Assembly (NCBI GenBank): GCA_037179385.1
Contig: CM074179.1
Coordinates: 9,176,001-9,240,000, forward strand
Direction of reading: 5' to 3'
From: Holothuria scabra
Lineage: Eukaryota; Echinodermata; Holothuroidea; Aspidochirotida; Holothuriidae
Length of the DNA stretch: 64,000 bases
In this document: positions 1 through 9,236 of the stretch, in pieces
How positions within the stretch are numbered: the stretch's first letter is position 1
Layout: each line of letters begins with the position of its first letter
Translations under genes and position numbers: made by a program
Notes under the pieces: model-generated
Databases searched by the model: none
Told to the model about the DNA's origin: nothing
What the model saw: the letters and a program-made list of their open reading frames with translations, nothing else

Positions 1-252
1 CAGGGTCATAGCATTCAGTTAAATGCTTTCATCACTGATAACCTCACAGGTATAGACCTAATTTTAGGAACAGATACCTTAAAACAACTCAATGGAGTTC
101 TACATTTTTCAAACAATTCCTTTAAGATTAAGCCAGGTGTGCAACGTTTTCGTCCTACGAGTAAAGTTGTTATTTACCCAGGTCAGTGTAAATATATTAA
201 TTTGCAAAGTCGTGTGCCATCTTGCTTATGTAACACTGACGTAGTTCTTTAG
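1..252 (+). pseudogene. Retrotransposon aspartic protease, C-terminal remainder
   Basis: Frame 1 reads open from the window edge to a TAG at 250-252 and contains the GIDLILGTDTL block. This matches the LG(T/M)D segment near the end of retropepsin-like proteases of Ty3/Gypsy elements. The catalytic D-T/S-G motif would lie upstream, outside the window. An open stretch at 274-513 in another frame is probably the spacer between protease and reverse transcriptase, separated by a frame change. Assignment rests mainly on position just before the RT. Confidence 0.6.
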
Positions 253-484
253 CCTGCTGCATTTATTGCACAGATGTGCCCTACTTCAATGATGGTAAAA
301 CTGCATAAAGGTAGAGCTAGATTCATGTTGAGAAATAACGGTACACGCCCATTTGTTGTGTCACCTAGGCAAACTGTAGCTTCTTTTGACTTGTCTGATA
401 TTGTGTCAGTAACTCATGAACTTCATGAGGATTGTTATCGTAAATGGTTAGAAGAACGGCAGTTCTTTAGGCAGTCTTTAGATC

Positions 485-1996
485 ATGTTAATGCTACAAC
501 AATTTTCAGGTGATAATTCCAGTGAATATTCGCAACGTGACCATATACGGCGTTATAACTTGCAACGTTACCCACATTTGAGTTCAAATGATCCCTTAGC
601 TTCACTGACAGAGTCTGAAATCATTAGGCAACAGGTCTCTTTACAGGAGAGTGTTTTAGATCCAATTGAACGGGACGAATTTTACCAAATGTTGGATAAA
701 AATAAGGAAGTCTTCTCTTTATATGGTGAACTCTCCAGTTGCCCGAACTTTGAGGCAGATATAACGTTAACCAATAACGACCATTTTTTCATCAGGTCAT
801 ATAAATTATCTCCTGATGATAAACTTATTGTCTCAAGAGAACTAGATAAATTGGTAGATCTTGGAATCTTGGCAGTTGGGAACCAGTCTTATACGTCTCC
901 AGTTTTCTTAATTCCAAAAAGGGCACCAATGACAAAACATGTGGTAACTGACTTCCGTTTTTTGAATACCAGGATTCAGAGAATTAACCACCCCTTCCCA
1001 CTCTTGGACGAGACGTTACGCACAATTGGTAACTCTGATGCCACAATTTTGAGTTTTTTAGATTTGAAATCTGCCTTCTTCTGTATTCCTTTGAGCAAAA
1101 ATGTTCAGAAGTACACAGGCATTGCATCATATAGTGGAGGCCGACATTATTTCTATAAGCGTCTGCCACAGGGACTGAATCTTAGTCCGAGTATCTTTAG
1201 CGCTAAGATGACTGAAGTACTTTTACAGGTACCAAATTCCGATCAGTTTTGTATTTCTATGCATGACGACATTATTGTTTACAGCAAAGACAAGTCGTCT
1301 CATTCCAAACACTTGTTAGCAATTTTTAAAGCTTTGATAGCTAATGGTTTGAAGATTTCACCACGCAAGTGCAGTTTATTTCGTTCATCCGTTACCTATA
1401 TGGGACATATCATAACTGTTCATGATGATAGAAAGGCTACAATTCAGCCACTAACTAATAGATGTAATGCTATTCGCAACATGCCAGTCCCACACAATGC
1501 AAAGGCAGCACGCAGATTTGTAGGTGCAGTAAACTATGTATCAAGCTTTTTTCCTCGATTACAGGAACATTTAAGACCTATTCACAAATTAAGTAGGCAG
1601 AACCGTCACTTTCAGTGGACAGAGGAACATCAGAAAGCATTTGACACAATTCGTAATTTAATGTGTAATCCACCAGTTCTTCATATGCCTAAGAGAGAAG
1701 GTCGTTTAACTCGTTATAGTGACACCTCAAGGATTGCCACTGGTTCGTACCTAACTCAGACTGTTGATGGGAAAGAATATCTTTTAGGTTACTACTCTAA
1801 GGTTTTACCAGAAGCTTGTACTCGATATAGTGTAACAGAGTTAGAATTATTTGGTTTGCTCATTAACATTAATGGGTTTGTTCACCTTCTCAAAAATGTC
1901 GAATTTGACGCATATGTGGATCATGCTGCACTTGTTGAAATTCTCACATCAAAACGTGAGCCCCCCTACCTCACGACTCAGAAATTTGTTGTTTAA
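485..1996 (+). CDS. pol: Ty3/Gypsy reverse transcriptase and RNase H (pol, part)
   Basis: This 503-codon open stretch copies element RNA into DNA and degrades the RNA strand. RT blocks in order are the PVFLIPKR and VVTDFRFLN segments, FLDLKSAFFCIPLS (first catalytic Asp), LPQGLNLSPSIFSAKM, and the DD pair in SMHDDIIVYS at 1259-1270. MGHII follows in the thumb. RNase H blocks follow: RYSDTSRIATGSYL with the first acidic residue, ELELFGLL, and YVDHAALVEIL. The tyrosine usual in YxDD is a methionine here. The ATG at 485 is only the first in the open frame; in the intact element this would be part of a longer polyprotein. The frame ends at a C-rich run near 1965, after which the homologous sequence continues in the next frame. 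Confidence 0.9.
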   Translation: MLMLQQFSGDNSSEYSQRDHIRRYNLQRYPHLSSNDPLASLTESEIIRQQVSLQESVLDPIERDEFYQMLDKNKEVFSLYGELSSCPNFEADITLTNNDHFFIRSYKLSPDDKLIVSRELDKLVDLGILAVGNQSYTSPVFLIPKRAPMTKHVVTDFRFLNTRIQRINHPFPLLDETLRTIGNSDATILSFLDLKSAFFCIPLSKNVQKYTGIASYSGGRHYFYKRLPQGLNLSPSIFSAKMTEVLLQVPNSDQFCISMHDDIIVYSKDKSSHSKHLLAIFKALIANGLKISPRKCSLFRSSVTYMGHIITVHDDRKATIQPLTNRCNAIRNMPVPHNAKAARRFVGAVNYVSSFFPRLQEHLRPIHKLSRQNRHFQWTEEHQKAFDTIRNLMCNPPVLHMPKREGRLTRYSDTSRIATGSYLTQTVDGKEYLLGYYSKVLPEACTRYSVTELELFGLLININGFVHLLKNVEFDAYVDHAALVEILTSKREPPYLTTQKFVV

Positions 1997-3293
1997 GTTG
2001 TCACAATTTTCATTGAAGGTTGGCTATAAGAATGGTTCTGAACTTGCTTTAGCAGATTACCTCTCTAGAGCGCCTCAGAATGGCGACTCTGAAATCGATA
2101 GGATACTTCCTCTTGCATTTTCTGCAATCACAGAATTCTTGGAAAATGATCACGCTCTTCCAGTTTTGACTAGAGCTAGAGCTAAAGCTTTAGGTGTTCG
2201 GGTACCAGATTTGTACCCTGGGAGGAAAACTTCTCCACCCCCTGCAGCCACGAGTGGGAATGTGCATACTCCTGCACAGAGCAGTGATACGTCACAGCAG
2301 CAAAACACTCCAACCCCACCGCCCCCACCTGCTTTTCGTGGTAATTCAGCCCCCCAACAGGTGACCCCCCTCTCTGTGCAGCAACCGCTTCTCCCAGCGG
2401 CGCCTCTCTTACATCATCATCCTATACCTGTACCATCACATGGTCCAAAGGTCAGCACACCAAAGGCCCAGCCAGAGCCACATCTGGTATATTTGCCACA
2501 AGAACGCCACAGGGCACCCCCTACTGACTTGCTTTCGCCGAGTAAACCCCTCCTTGCCGATGTGAAGAATTTTCGGACTTCACACATTCCGCATCAAAGA
2601 GATATACAACGTGTCATGCACAAAATTCAAAGTAAAATCATTCGAAATTACTATTTACCATTTGATGCAAAGCAATTGCAAATGCAACAGGCAACGTGTC
2701 CCTTCTTTAAGCCAATCTACGATTATTTGGCGTATGATATTTTGCCACAAGATGTTAAGTCTGCTCGTACTATTCGTACCCGAGCTGAACAATATATTAT
2801 GTGTGATGGTCTTTTGTTTAGGTTGACTTTGCATGCTAAGCACAAGTCTAGAGTGGTACTGCAGTTAGCTATTCCTGACACAATGATAGAAAAAATTCTT
2901 TCAAAAAATCATGATGATCTTCTCAGTTGTCATCAAGGTGTTATGAGAACGTATCTCACCATAAGACAACACTTCTTCATGAGAAACATGTTTCCAGTTG
3001 TCAGCAATTATGTTAAAGCTTGCCTTAAATGTCAACAATTTAAACCTAAGCAGGATAAAATCAGACAATTTCATGCAAGAGTACCAGATTCATATTGTCC
3101 TTTTGTTAAGATTAGTTTGGATTTCAAAACCATGCCTACATCCAATGCAGGGTATAAACATTTAATGGTTGCATGTGACGAAATTACCAGATTTGTTATT
3201 TGTGTTCCTTTAAAAACACTTGATGCTCCAACCATTTGTGAGGCGATCTTACAAAAAATTGTTACTCTTTTGGTCCTCCTTCTACGCTTATAA
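1966..3293 (+). CDS. pol: Ty3/Gypsy pol: RNase H end, proline-rich linker, integrase N-terminus
   Basis: After the shift near 1965 the pol frame continues through LALADYLSRAP, a typical end of the RNase H/connection region. A proline- and glutamine-rich linker follows (about 2230-2480, with runs of Pro codons). The integrase zinc finger is visible as a His-His pair (HDDLLSCHQG, around 2909-2940) and a Cys-Cys pair (CLKCQQF, around 3020-3040). The first catalytic Asp follows in SLDFKTMP (about 3115). The open frame continues to 3293, but homology leaves it at about 3255-3275, so the catalytic core is split between this and the next segment. The unusually long proline-rich linker may be a feature of this family. 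Confidence 0.85.
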
Positions 3294-3988
3294 CAGATGC
3301 GGCCAGGTCTCTCACTGGGAAATTAGTGGAATTATTGTGTTCTGCACTAAATATAGACAGAAAAGTCATCAGTGTCTGTAATCATGTTAGCCTCCAAGTT
3401 GAAAGGCATATACAGACACTTTCCAATTTTTTAAAGGTCAACCTTAACCAATTTGGCACTGATTGGGTGCGATATATTCCTACTACGACCTATGCGTACA
3501 ACGCATGTTCCTCCCCCCACTTGGGTGACCACAGCCCTTTTGAGTTAGTCTATGGTCGCAAACCACGTGATCTCACTAATTTGACCTTTAACCCCATGGA
3601 AGGTCTTTCTCACTCGTACAGCGAGTATGTTGATCTTTTGAAGAAAAGGTTTGATCAATTGTCGCAAACGATGCTAACACTTCAAAAGCATAATCAGGAT
3701 AAGCAAAATTCTAAGATCACGAATAAGCTTGAAAAGAGCCCCATCTATTCAGTGGGGCAGCTCGTCTACTTGTACAAGCCAACGAGCTCGTCACTTCATG
3801 CCAATTCTCGTAAGATTGTTGCAGAATGGGTTGGACCGCTTGTCATACATGAAATTCTTGATCGTACTCACTACCTTCTGCAGACCTTACAAGGTGATGT
3901 CTTGCAAGACGTATTTAACTTTAACAGGCTCAAACCATGTTTTGTACGAGCATCAAATCACAGTAAACCCATTACAAGTGTTGACTAA
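3265..3988 (+). CDS. pol: Ty3/Gypsy integrase core end and C-terminal domain
   Basis: The second catalytic Asp lies in LITDAARSL just after the frame change, and a likely third acidic residue lies in VERHIQTL (about 3398-3420). In typical integrases the Asp is followed by xG; here it is followed by Ala-Ala. Downstream are the ACSSPHLGDHSPFELVYGRKP segment and a C-terminal part with VGPLVIHEIL, matching the small beta-barrel after the integrase core. The frame closes with a stop at 3986-3988. No chromodomain could be recognised. Together with the preceding segments this completes pol. Confidence 0.85.
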
Positions 3989-4028
3989 CTTAAAGCAGCA
4001 TGCAATGAAAATGTGCATATGAGTGTAA

Positions 4029-4460
4029 ATGACGATTCTCATCATATTCGATTCCAAGATGAAACAGGCAATTTTGCCTTCCGTCACAAGCAAAGATATT
4101 TTTGCCATTTATCATGCACATCCCATTGATGTCTCCCTGTGCCTGCGCCACGTTAAGCCCAATCATAATTTAGCTGCTATAGTGCCTTTAAATGACCACC
4201 AAATAAAGTTACAATTTCGACGTCTTGCACATGCTCCCTATAGCACGATGGAAGTTTGCCGTGCACGTTTTCATGGAGGAAATGTACAAATTTTGCTGAG
4301 TATGCGATATATGGGAACACTCCCTGGTGCTCAGCCCTATAAATTTTGGTGGAATGCTCATCAATATGCGGACACCACTGACATTTTAGATCATTTATTA
4401 GATGCACGTGTCCCAATCACAGGTGGTCCTCATAAGTTTGTTCAGCGATTGTTTCAGTAA
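4029..4460 (+). CDS. Unrecognised ORF between pol and 3' LTR, sense strand
   Basis: A 143-codon open frame begins 40 bp after the pol stop. I recognise no domain. It is not low in complexity and has mixed charged and aromatic residues (for example the MRYMGTLPGAQPYKFWWNAH stretch), with no obvious signal peptide or membrane segment. A short competing frame opens at 4021. Sitting between pol and the LTR it occupies the place where some Ty3/Gypsy elements carry an additional gene, but nothing here shows it to be an envelope gene. It could be chance or a decayed accessory gene. Confidence 0.45.
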   Translation: MTILIIFDSKMKQAILPSVTSKDIFAIYHAHPIDVSLCLRHVKPNHNLAAIVPLNDHQIKLQFRRLAHAPYSTMEVCRARFHGGNVQILLSMRYMGTLPGAQPYKFWWNAHQYADTTDILDHLLDARVPITGGPHKFVQRLFQ

Positions 4461-4780
4461 CAGGAAGGCATCAATGCGACATTTACTTTTCCACGTATGT
4501 TTTGCTTATCATACAATCTTCCTTGCATATTGTATTTATCATAATTTCGTGGTCCTTTTGCCCTGTTGTATACATCTCTGAAATGCATTGATAAACTAGA
4601 AGAAACGTTATGCACTTTATGAAAGTTTATTGCATCTTGTGGTGATAATTTCACTATACTTTGAAATGTGAGCAAATATTCACTGTCAATCAAATATGTA
4701 AGACAGGAGTGGTATGTCATTGTGGATTCGTCAGAGCGTTTACCCAATTTACTAGAATCTACCTGGAACATTAGCAACAC
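4454..4780 (-). CDS. Unrecognised antisense ORF between pol and 3' LTR
   Basis: A 108-codon open frame on the opposite strand to pol. It meets the sense ORF tail to tail with a 7-bp overlap. Composition looks protein-like (rich in Ser, Tyr, Lys and Asn) and not repetitive, but I recognise no family, signal peptide or membrane segment. Antisense ORFs just upstream of the 3' LTR are known in some plant Ty3/Gypsy lineages, so this arrangement may be real. Chance is a serious alternative at this length. Confidence 0.35.
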   Translation of the reverse strand: MLLMFQVDSSKLGKRSDESTMTYHSCLTYLIDSEYLLTFQSIVKLSPQDAINFHKVHNVSSSLSMHFRDVYNRAKGPRNYDKYNMQGRLYDKQNIRGKVNVALMPSCY

Positions 4781-5507
4781 TGGTCTTCACACAGAAAATG
4801 CTTATCACAAATGAACTTTTGTTGAACCTGACGGTGTTTCCCTGCTTGCTCACAGTCGTAACGAGTTGTATTACCTTAATCTATCAGTTTGAGTTTAGTT
4901 ACACATCTTTTTCAACAAAAGAATGTTTTCACATTTTAATGTTGTTTGTAACTCCTAAGCTTAACATTTTAATAACTTAAACGTTTCCTTGCAGTCAGAT
5001 GTACAATGTTTCAAGTTATTGCGTAGGTAGAATTTTCTGGTTTGCGCCTCACCAGATGTTATAATTCTGAGTACACCTACATTATCTTGTTTCAGTTGGC
5101 ACTGCTCAATCTAATCTCTTCTTAAGCGTAGTGAAGTAGCCCTACGTCTACTTTCGGAAGTTTACTTATGTTATTCTCTGCTCATGATTTTATTTTAAAG
5201 TCGTCATGAGATCTATTCCCTTGACATTTGATCTTCCTCGTGTAAATACGTTGTTCACTTTAAAGAAAATATTTAATTCCAATGTATGATTACGCCGTGC
5301 TCATTTAAATTTCATTCTGAGTTTGGGACCCACCTCCCTTCCTTTGTCTCGCACTTTACCTATCTCTCTCATCATTTTGTCTTTAATGTTTAATCTACTT
5401 GACAAAGAATGCATATTTTGTAATATCCTCAGGTCGTATTCAACATTGTAATTCTAAGAGTAAAATTTTTTCACTGCGTTTCAAAATTTTAAAAAGACAA
5501 AAGGGGA
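4781..5507. other. Non-coding interval before the 3' LTR
   Basis: No convincing coding frame on either strand. It is AT-rich with a pyrimidine-rich stretch near 5330-5400. It ends in a purine run (AAAAAGACAAAAGGGGA, 5491-5507) directly before the LTR. This is the expected polypurine tract that primes plus-strand synthesis. Confidence 0.7.
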
Positions 5508-6034
5508 TGTCATGTAGTATGGTGCACTCTCCATGACCTTTACCAGACGCCATCTTGTTGTTTACGAGCAACGCTCCCTTCCCTTTGTTCTAGATTCCCA
5601 GGGCCCTTCCTGTTTCCCGTCACGTGTTACCAGTGGAAGTGACATATCACATTACCGTAGCTCCACGTGCACGCTGTAACCCATATTTTCGAGGTGTGGC
5701 CAATTTCCCCCTTTGCAGCCCTTCTTATTGGTCATTTATATCATAATAATTATTTATAAGGGTGCATCATAACTTTTGACCAATCACGGGGACTGCATGT
5801 GTTCAGAGCTCGCACGATTCACAAGACCGAGCCTGCGAGCTGGACACTCGTGCCGTAGACGCAGAGGGATACACATAATAGGAATCGTATTAGGCTGGCA
5901 GAATAATTATAAATTAATTCAACTTAATCATCTTTTGTGGAAATAAAATCATCAAATAAATATTTTAAAATCAACTGAACTCTCGTATCCTTTTTCGGCC
6001 TGGAACTCGATCCCGTACCACGCAATACCCAACA
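5508..6034 (+). repeat. 3' LTR of the Ty3/Gypsy element
   Basis: The LTR starts TGTCATGTAG directly after the polypurine tract and ends in CAATACCCAACA, giving the usual TG...CA ends and a length of about 527 bp. Inside are an inverted CCAAT box (TTATTGGT, about 5726), a TATA-like TATTTATAAG at 5751-5760 and AATAAA signals at 5942 and 5955. The right edge is supported because Tx1 coding sequence on the other strand starts immediately afterwards. The 5' LTR is outside the window, so LTR identity and age cannot be judged. Confidence 0.8.
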
Positions 6035-6170
6035 ATACATCTACATTTCCATGTTATGAATTTGGGATTACACAAAAAATACCAAAGTCTATTAAATACT
6101 GTTTGTGAAAGTTTAATCTGTGGGAAGCCTACAAGAAAAAAGGGTAACCTTGAGACGGAAGTTATCATTA

Positions 6171-7605
6171 ACAAATTCAAATTCATTTATTTATTAAGCG
6201 TTAAATCTGTAAAAACATGCATTCTAAAACCCTGAACAAAGTAACAGACACAATTAAAAACTAAAAAAGTAACTAAAATAGTGAAACCCCTAAAATGCAG
6301 AAAATTTCAGTAAAGAAAACAAGTAAAATAAAATATGTAAATGTAAAACAATAAGGAGCAATTGCTTAAAAATTTAGTAAAAAGATGAGTCCTCAGATTT
6401 TGTTTAAAAACAGCCAGACTGTGCTGAGAACGAAGCTGCAGTGGGAGTTGATTCCAAAGCCGAGGAGCATAAGGGAAGGCACGACCACCAGAGGTTGAAC
6501 ATCTTAAACAAGGGGTGAATAATTTGAAATCGTCTCGGAATCTTAGGTTATAACGAACATTGGTCGGCACTTCTATTATTTCTTCTAGATACTTAAGGGC
6601 CATTTTATTCAGAATTTAAAAACAATAAGTAATACTTTTAAATGAATGCGGAGGTTCACCGGTAACCAATGTAACTGGCGAAGGGGTGGAGTAATGTGAT
6701 TGAATTTCTTAAGACATAAAACAATTCTAGCAGCTGAGTTCTGAACAAGTTGTAGTTTCTTAATTAAATAGGAGGGGGAACCATACAAAAGACTATTACA
6801 ATAATCAATATGACTGGTAATAAAAGCATGGACGAGAGAACATGCGGCATCATGAGTAAGATATTTACGAATGCGAGCAATATTGTGCAGGTGAAAGTGA
6901 GCAGTTCTGCAAACCTTAATGACAGGATGGTCCATAAAAAGATGCTGATCAAAAATAAAACCTTAATTACGTACATTCGAACTGGGAGAAATAAGTGCAT
7001 CACTAACCGTTAACACCTGCATTGTTACTTTCTGCAATTGCCGCTTTCCACCTAAAATAATAAATTCAGTTTTACTATCATTAATTTTCAACTTATTAGA
7101 TAACATCCACAATCTTATTTCAGAAATGCAATCTTGCAAAGAGGGTAATACAAATTCCTCCCCGGGATCCGCATCAGTCTTGAAATTTATGTAGGTCTGA
7201 TGATCGTCTGCATAACCCTGAGCGTTGGGTAAATGACGCTCAATGGTCTTAAGCACAGGTGCAGCATAGATGGTAAAGAGGACAGGTCCTAGACACGAAT
7301 CTTGGGGAACACCAAATTTAAGATGAAATAAATTGGATAGCTCATGGAAAACCCTTACTTGTTGTGTACGACTCCCCAAGTATGATGCAAACCATCTAAG
7401 AGCAGTTGATGATACCGCAGCCTGTAATTCAAGGGCTTTTAGTACAATACCATGGTCTATTGTATCAAAGGCAGAACTGAGATCTTACAGTACAAGGAGT
7501 GTAACATTCTGCTTATCAAGGCTTAGAAGAACATCAGACTGGACCTTAAGTAAAGTGGTTTCTGTACTATGAAACTGTCTGTAAGCACGTTGTTTATCGC
7601 CATAT
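6171..7605 (-). mobile_element. CR1-like LINE, 5'-truncated, inside the Tx1 LINE
   Basis: Minus-strand fragments show the second half of a Jockey/CR1-type RT: YRQFHSTET and DVLLSLD near 7580-7510, FGVPQDSCLGPVLFTIY near 7300, and GYADDHQ with YADD at 7203-7214. The characteristic C-terminal part follows (LRQLHWLPVNLRI near 6650, GGRAFPYAPRLWNQLP near 6450). No endonuclease is present, so the copy is 5'-truncated at about 7605. At the 3' end a short AATAAATAAATG-like tail (about 6171-6197) replaces a long poly(A), as in CR1/L2-type elements. Tx1 coding sequence resumes on the far side, showing nested insertion. Stops and shifts make it non-functional. Confidence 0.82.
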
Positions 7606-8871
7606 GGGCAGACAGCTGCTTTACGACATCTCTTAACCAGACTCTTGCAAACCGACTCGATCCAAAGGATAATCGCACATACCTTTGGACAATCCCAAAA
7701 TATATGTTCTATAGATTCTACACAATGACGGAGGCATTGGGCAACTACCATCGTCTATACCACACTCAACACTTCTACTACCAGTAAACAAAATTCTATG
7801 TGATAAACGCCACTTAAAATCTTTCAGTTTGTTTCCTTAGCTAGAGTTGAAGACTAAAGGTCAAATTTGGTCCCAATGAAAGGTTGGGATGTATTTAATG
7901 TCTGATAACGGATATGGAAACATCGGTTTCACGTAAACTGTTAACTACATACTTTGAGGGAGCAAGGCGATTAAAAGTAAAAGTTCACATCAACTAAATC
8001 TTTGATTATATGACAAGCAACCAGCAAGGGTTTAGGACAAACATCAGAATTCGGTTTTGTATGAGACCAAACATGAGGGAGAAACCGCCGCAAATGTTTG
8101 GTCAGGTCGTAGCTAGCAAGGGTGAGACACAAAGGGATATCATTATCAGTCTGCAACAAAGAGAAAAAGGTTTTCAATTGACAACCAAAGCATTCATTTT
8201 AGTTTTAAAATCGTCTAAACCTAAACCGCCCATTGTTTTATCTGAAACCACAACTTTCCCAGCAACGAGGTCAGGCTTGTTTTTACCCCAGATGAAAGAA
8301 AATACAGCCTTGTGAGTCTCCTTGATTACCAGATCCAAAAGTGGGTACACTGGTGCCACGTAATAAAACTTAGGAAAAACAATAGTGTTAACTATCAAAA
8401 CTTTACCAATGAGGGACAAATATCTCCCTTTCCATAAATCTAATACTTCAGTTGCAGATCCAATAATGCCATCCCAAGTGGATTTTATAGCACTACCTGA
8501 CCTAAGGACACGCCAGTGATTTTAATTGACATAGTGCTCCACGAAATATTAAGGGCTGCGTTTAGGATGTCATTGCACCAAGCTTTGACCCACACGACTT
8601 TTACATGTTGACGGACTCTCCAGTTGCTTTATGAAACAAATTAAAGATTAACATTGAAGATATTTAAAGCATCGGTTACACTGGTGGCAATGCAGGTAGC
8701 ATCATCGGCATATTGAATACATGTAACACGTCTACCATTACTTCTAGGAATCATAAAGCCACTGATGTTGTCAGTAAAGTTGATATAGTGAACAATAGGC
8801 TCAATGAAAAGAACATAAAGTAGGGGGGCAGCGGGCGTCCTTGTCTCACCCCAAGTGCAATTCCCTTCATG

Positions 8872-9236
8872 CCCTTACAAAAAATGTGAGTCAACATGTG
8901 TCTGCATCATGTGTGATCACGTGTGGAAAAACAAAGGAAATCATGCTTTTTCTTCGGTGGCAAACCTGCGTTTTTGGAACCTCCTACTCACAGGTTTGAC
9001 GCAGGTTTTGCACACCTTTCCTTGCTGTAATATCAAGCCACAGGTTTTGTTGAAGACTTCTTCGTTAACCATAGTTTTTATCACCACACGTTTTGCACAT
9101 AAGACCTGTGTCAAATCCGTGGCAAACCTGTGTCGAACCTGTGCCAAATAATCAACCTGCGTCAATGACATGCAAAAACCTGTGATTGTGAAAACCTGCG
9201 AATTTGGAATCAATTGCCTCACCTTTTTTGTAAGGG
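8872..9236. mobile_element. 365-bp MITE in the Tx1 RT domain
   Basis: The ends form an inverted repeat: CCCTTACAAAAAATGTGAG at 8872-8890 pairs with CTCACCTTTTTTGTAAGGG at 9218-9236, 18 of 19 positions. The element splits the Tx1 frame between the EPVR block and the GVRQG block, so it is clearly an insertion. The inside is packed with short AACCTGYG and CRCAGGTT words in both orientations, which fold into further inverted repeats. No perfect target duplication is visible, and no coding region is supported. Confidence 0.75.

Larger units (their letters stand above)
1..6034 (+). mobile_element. Ty3/Gypsy-type LTR retrotransposon, 3' part
   Basis: The order protease tail, reverse transcriptase, RNase H, zinc-binding integrase and 3' LTR is the Ty3/Gypsy (Metaviridae) order. 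The window starts inside the protease, so gag and the 5' LTR are missing and no target duplication can be checked. The reading frame is interrupted by a stop at about 250, by another before the RT, by a shift near a C-run at about 1965 and by another near 3255-3275, so this copy is defective as read. The right edge is set where LTR-like sequence ends in ACA and Tx1 LINE coding sequence begins, so it appears to have inserted into that LINE. Between integrase and LTR lie about 1.5 kb holding two unrecognised ORFs. Confidence 0.9.

Noticed and set aside
4177..4416. 79-codon antisense open frame inside the sense ORF at 4029-4460
   Set aside because: Likely a shadow of the longer sense frame; no independent support.
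8855..9151. 98-codon cysteine-rich open frame
   Set aside because: It lies almost entirely in the MITE and results from its repeated AACCTGYG words.
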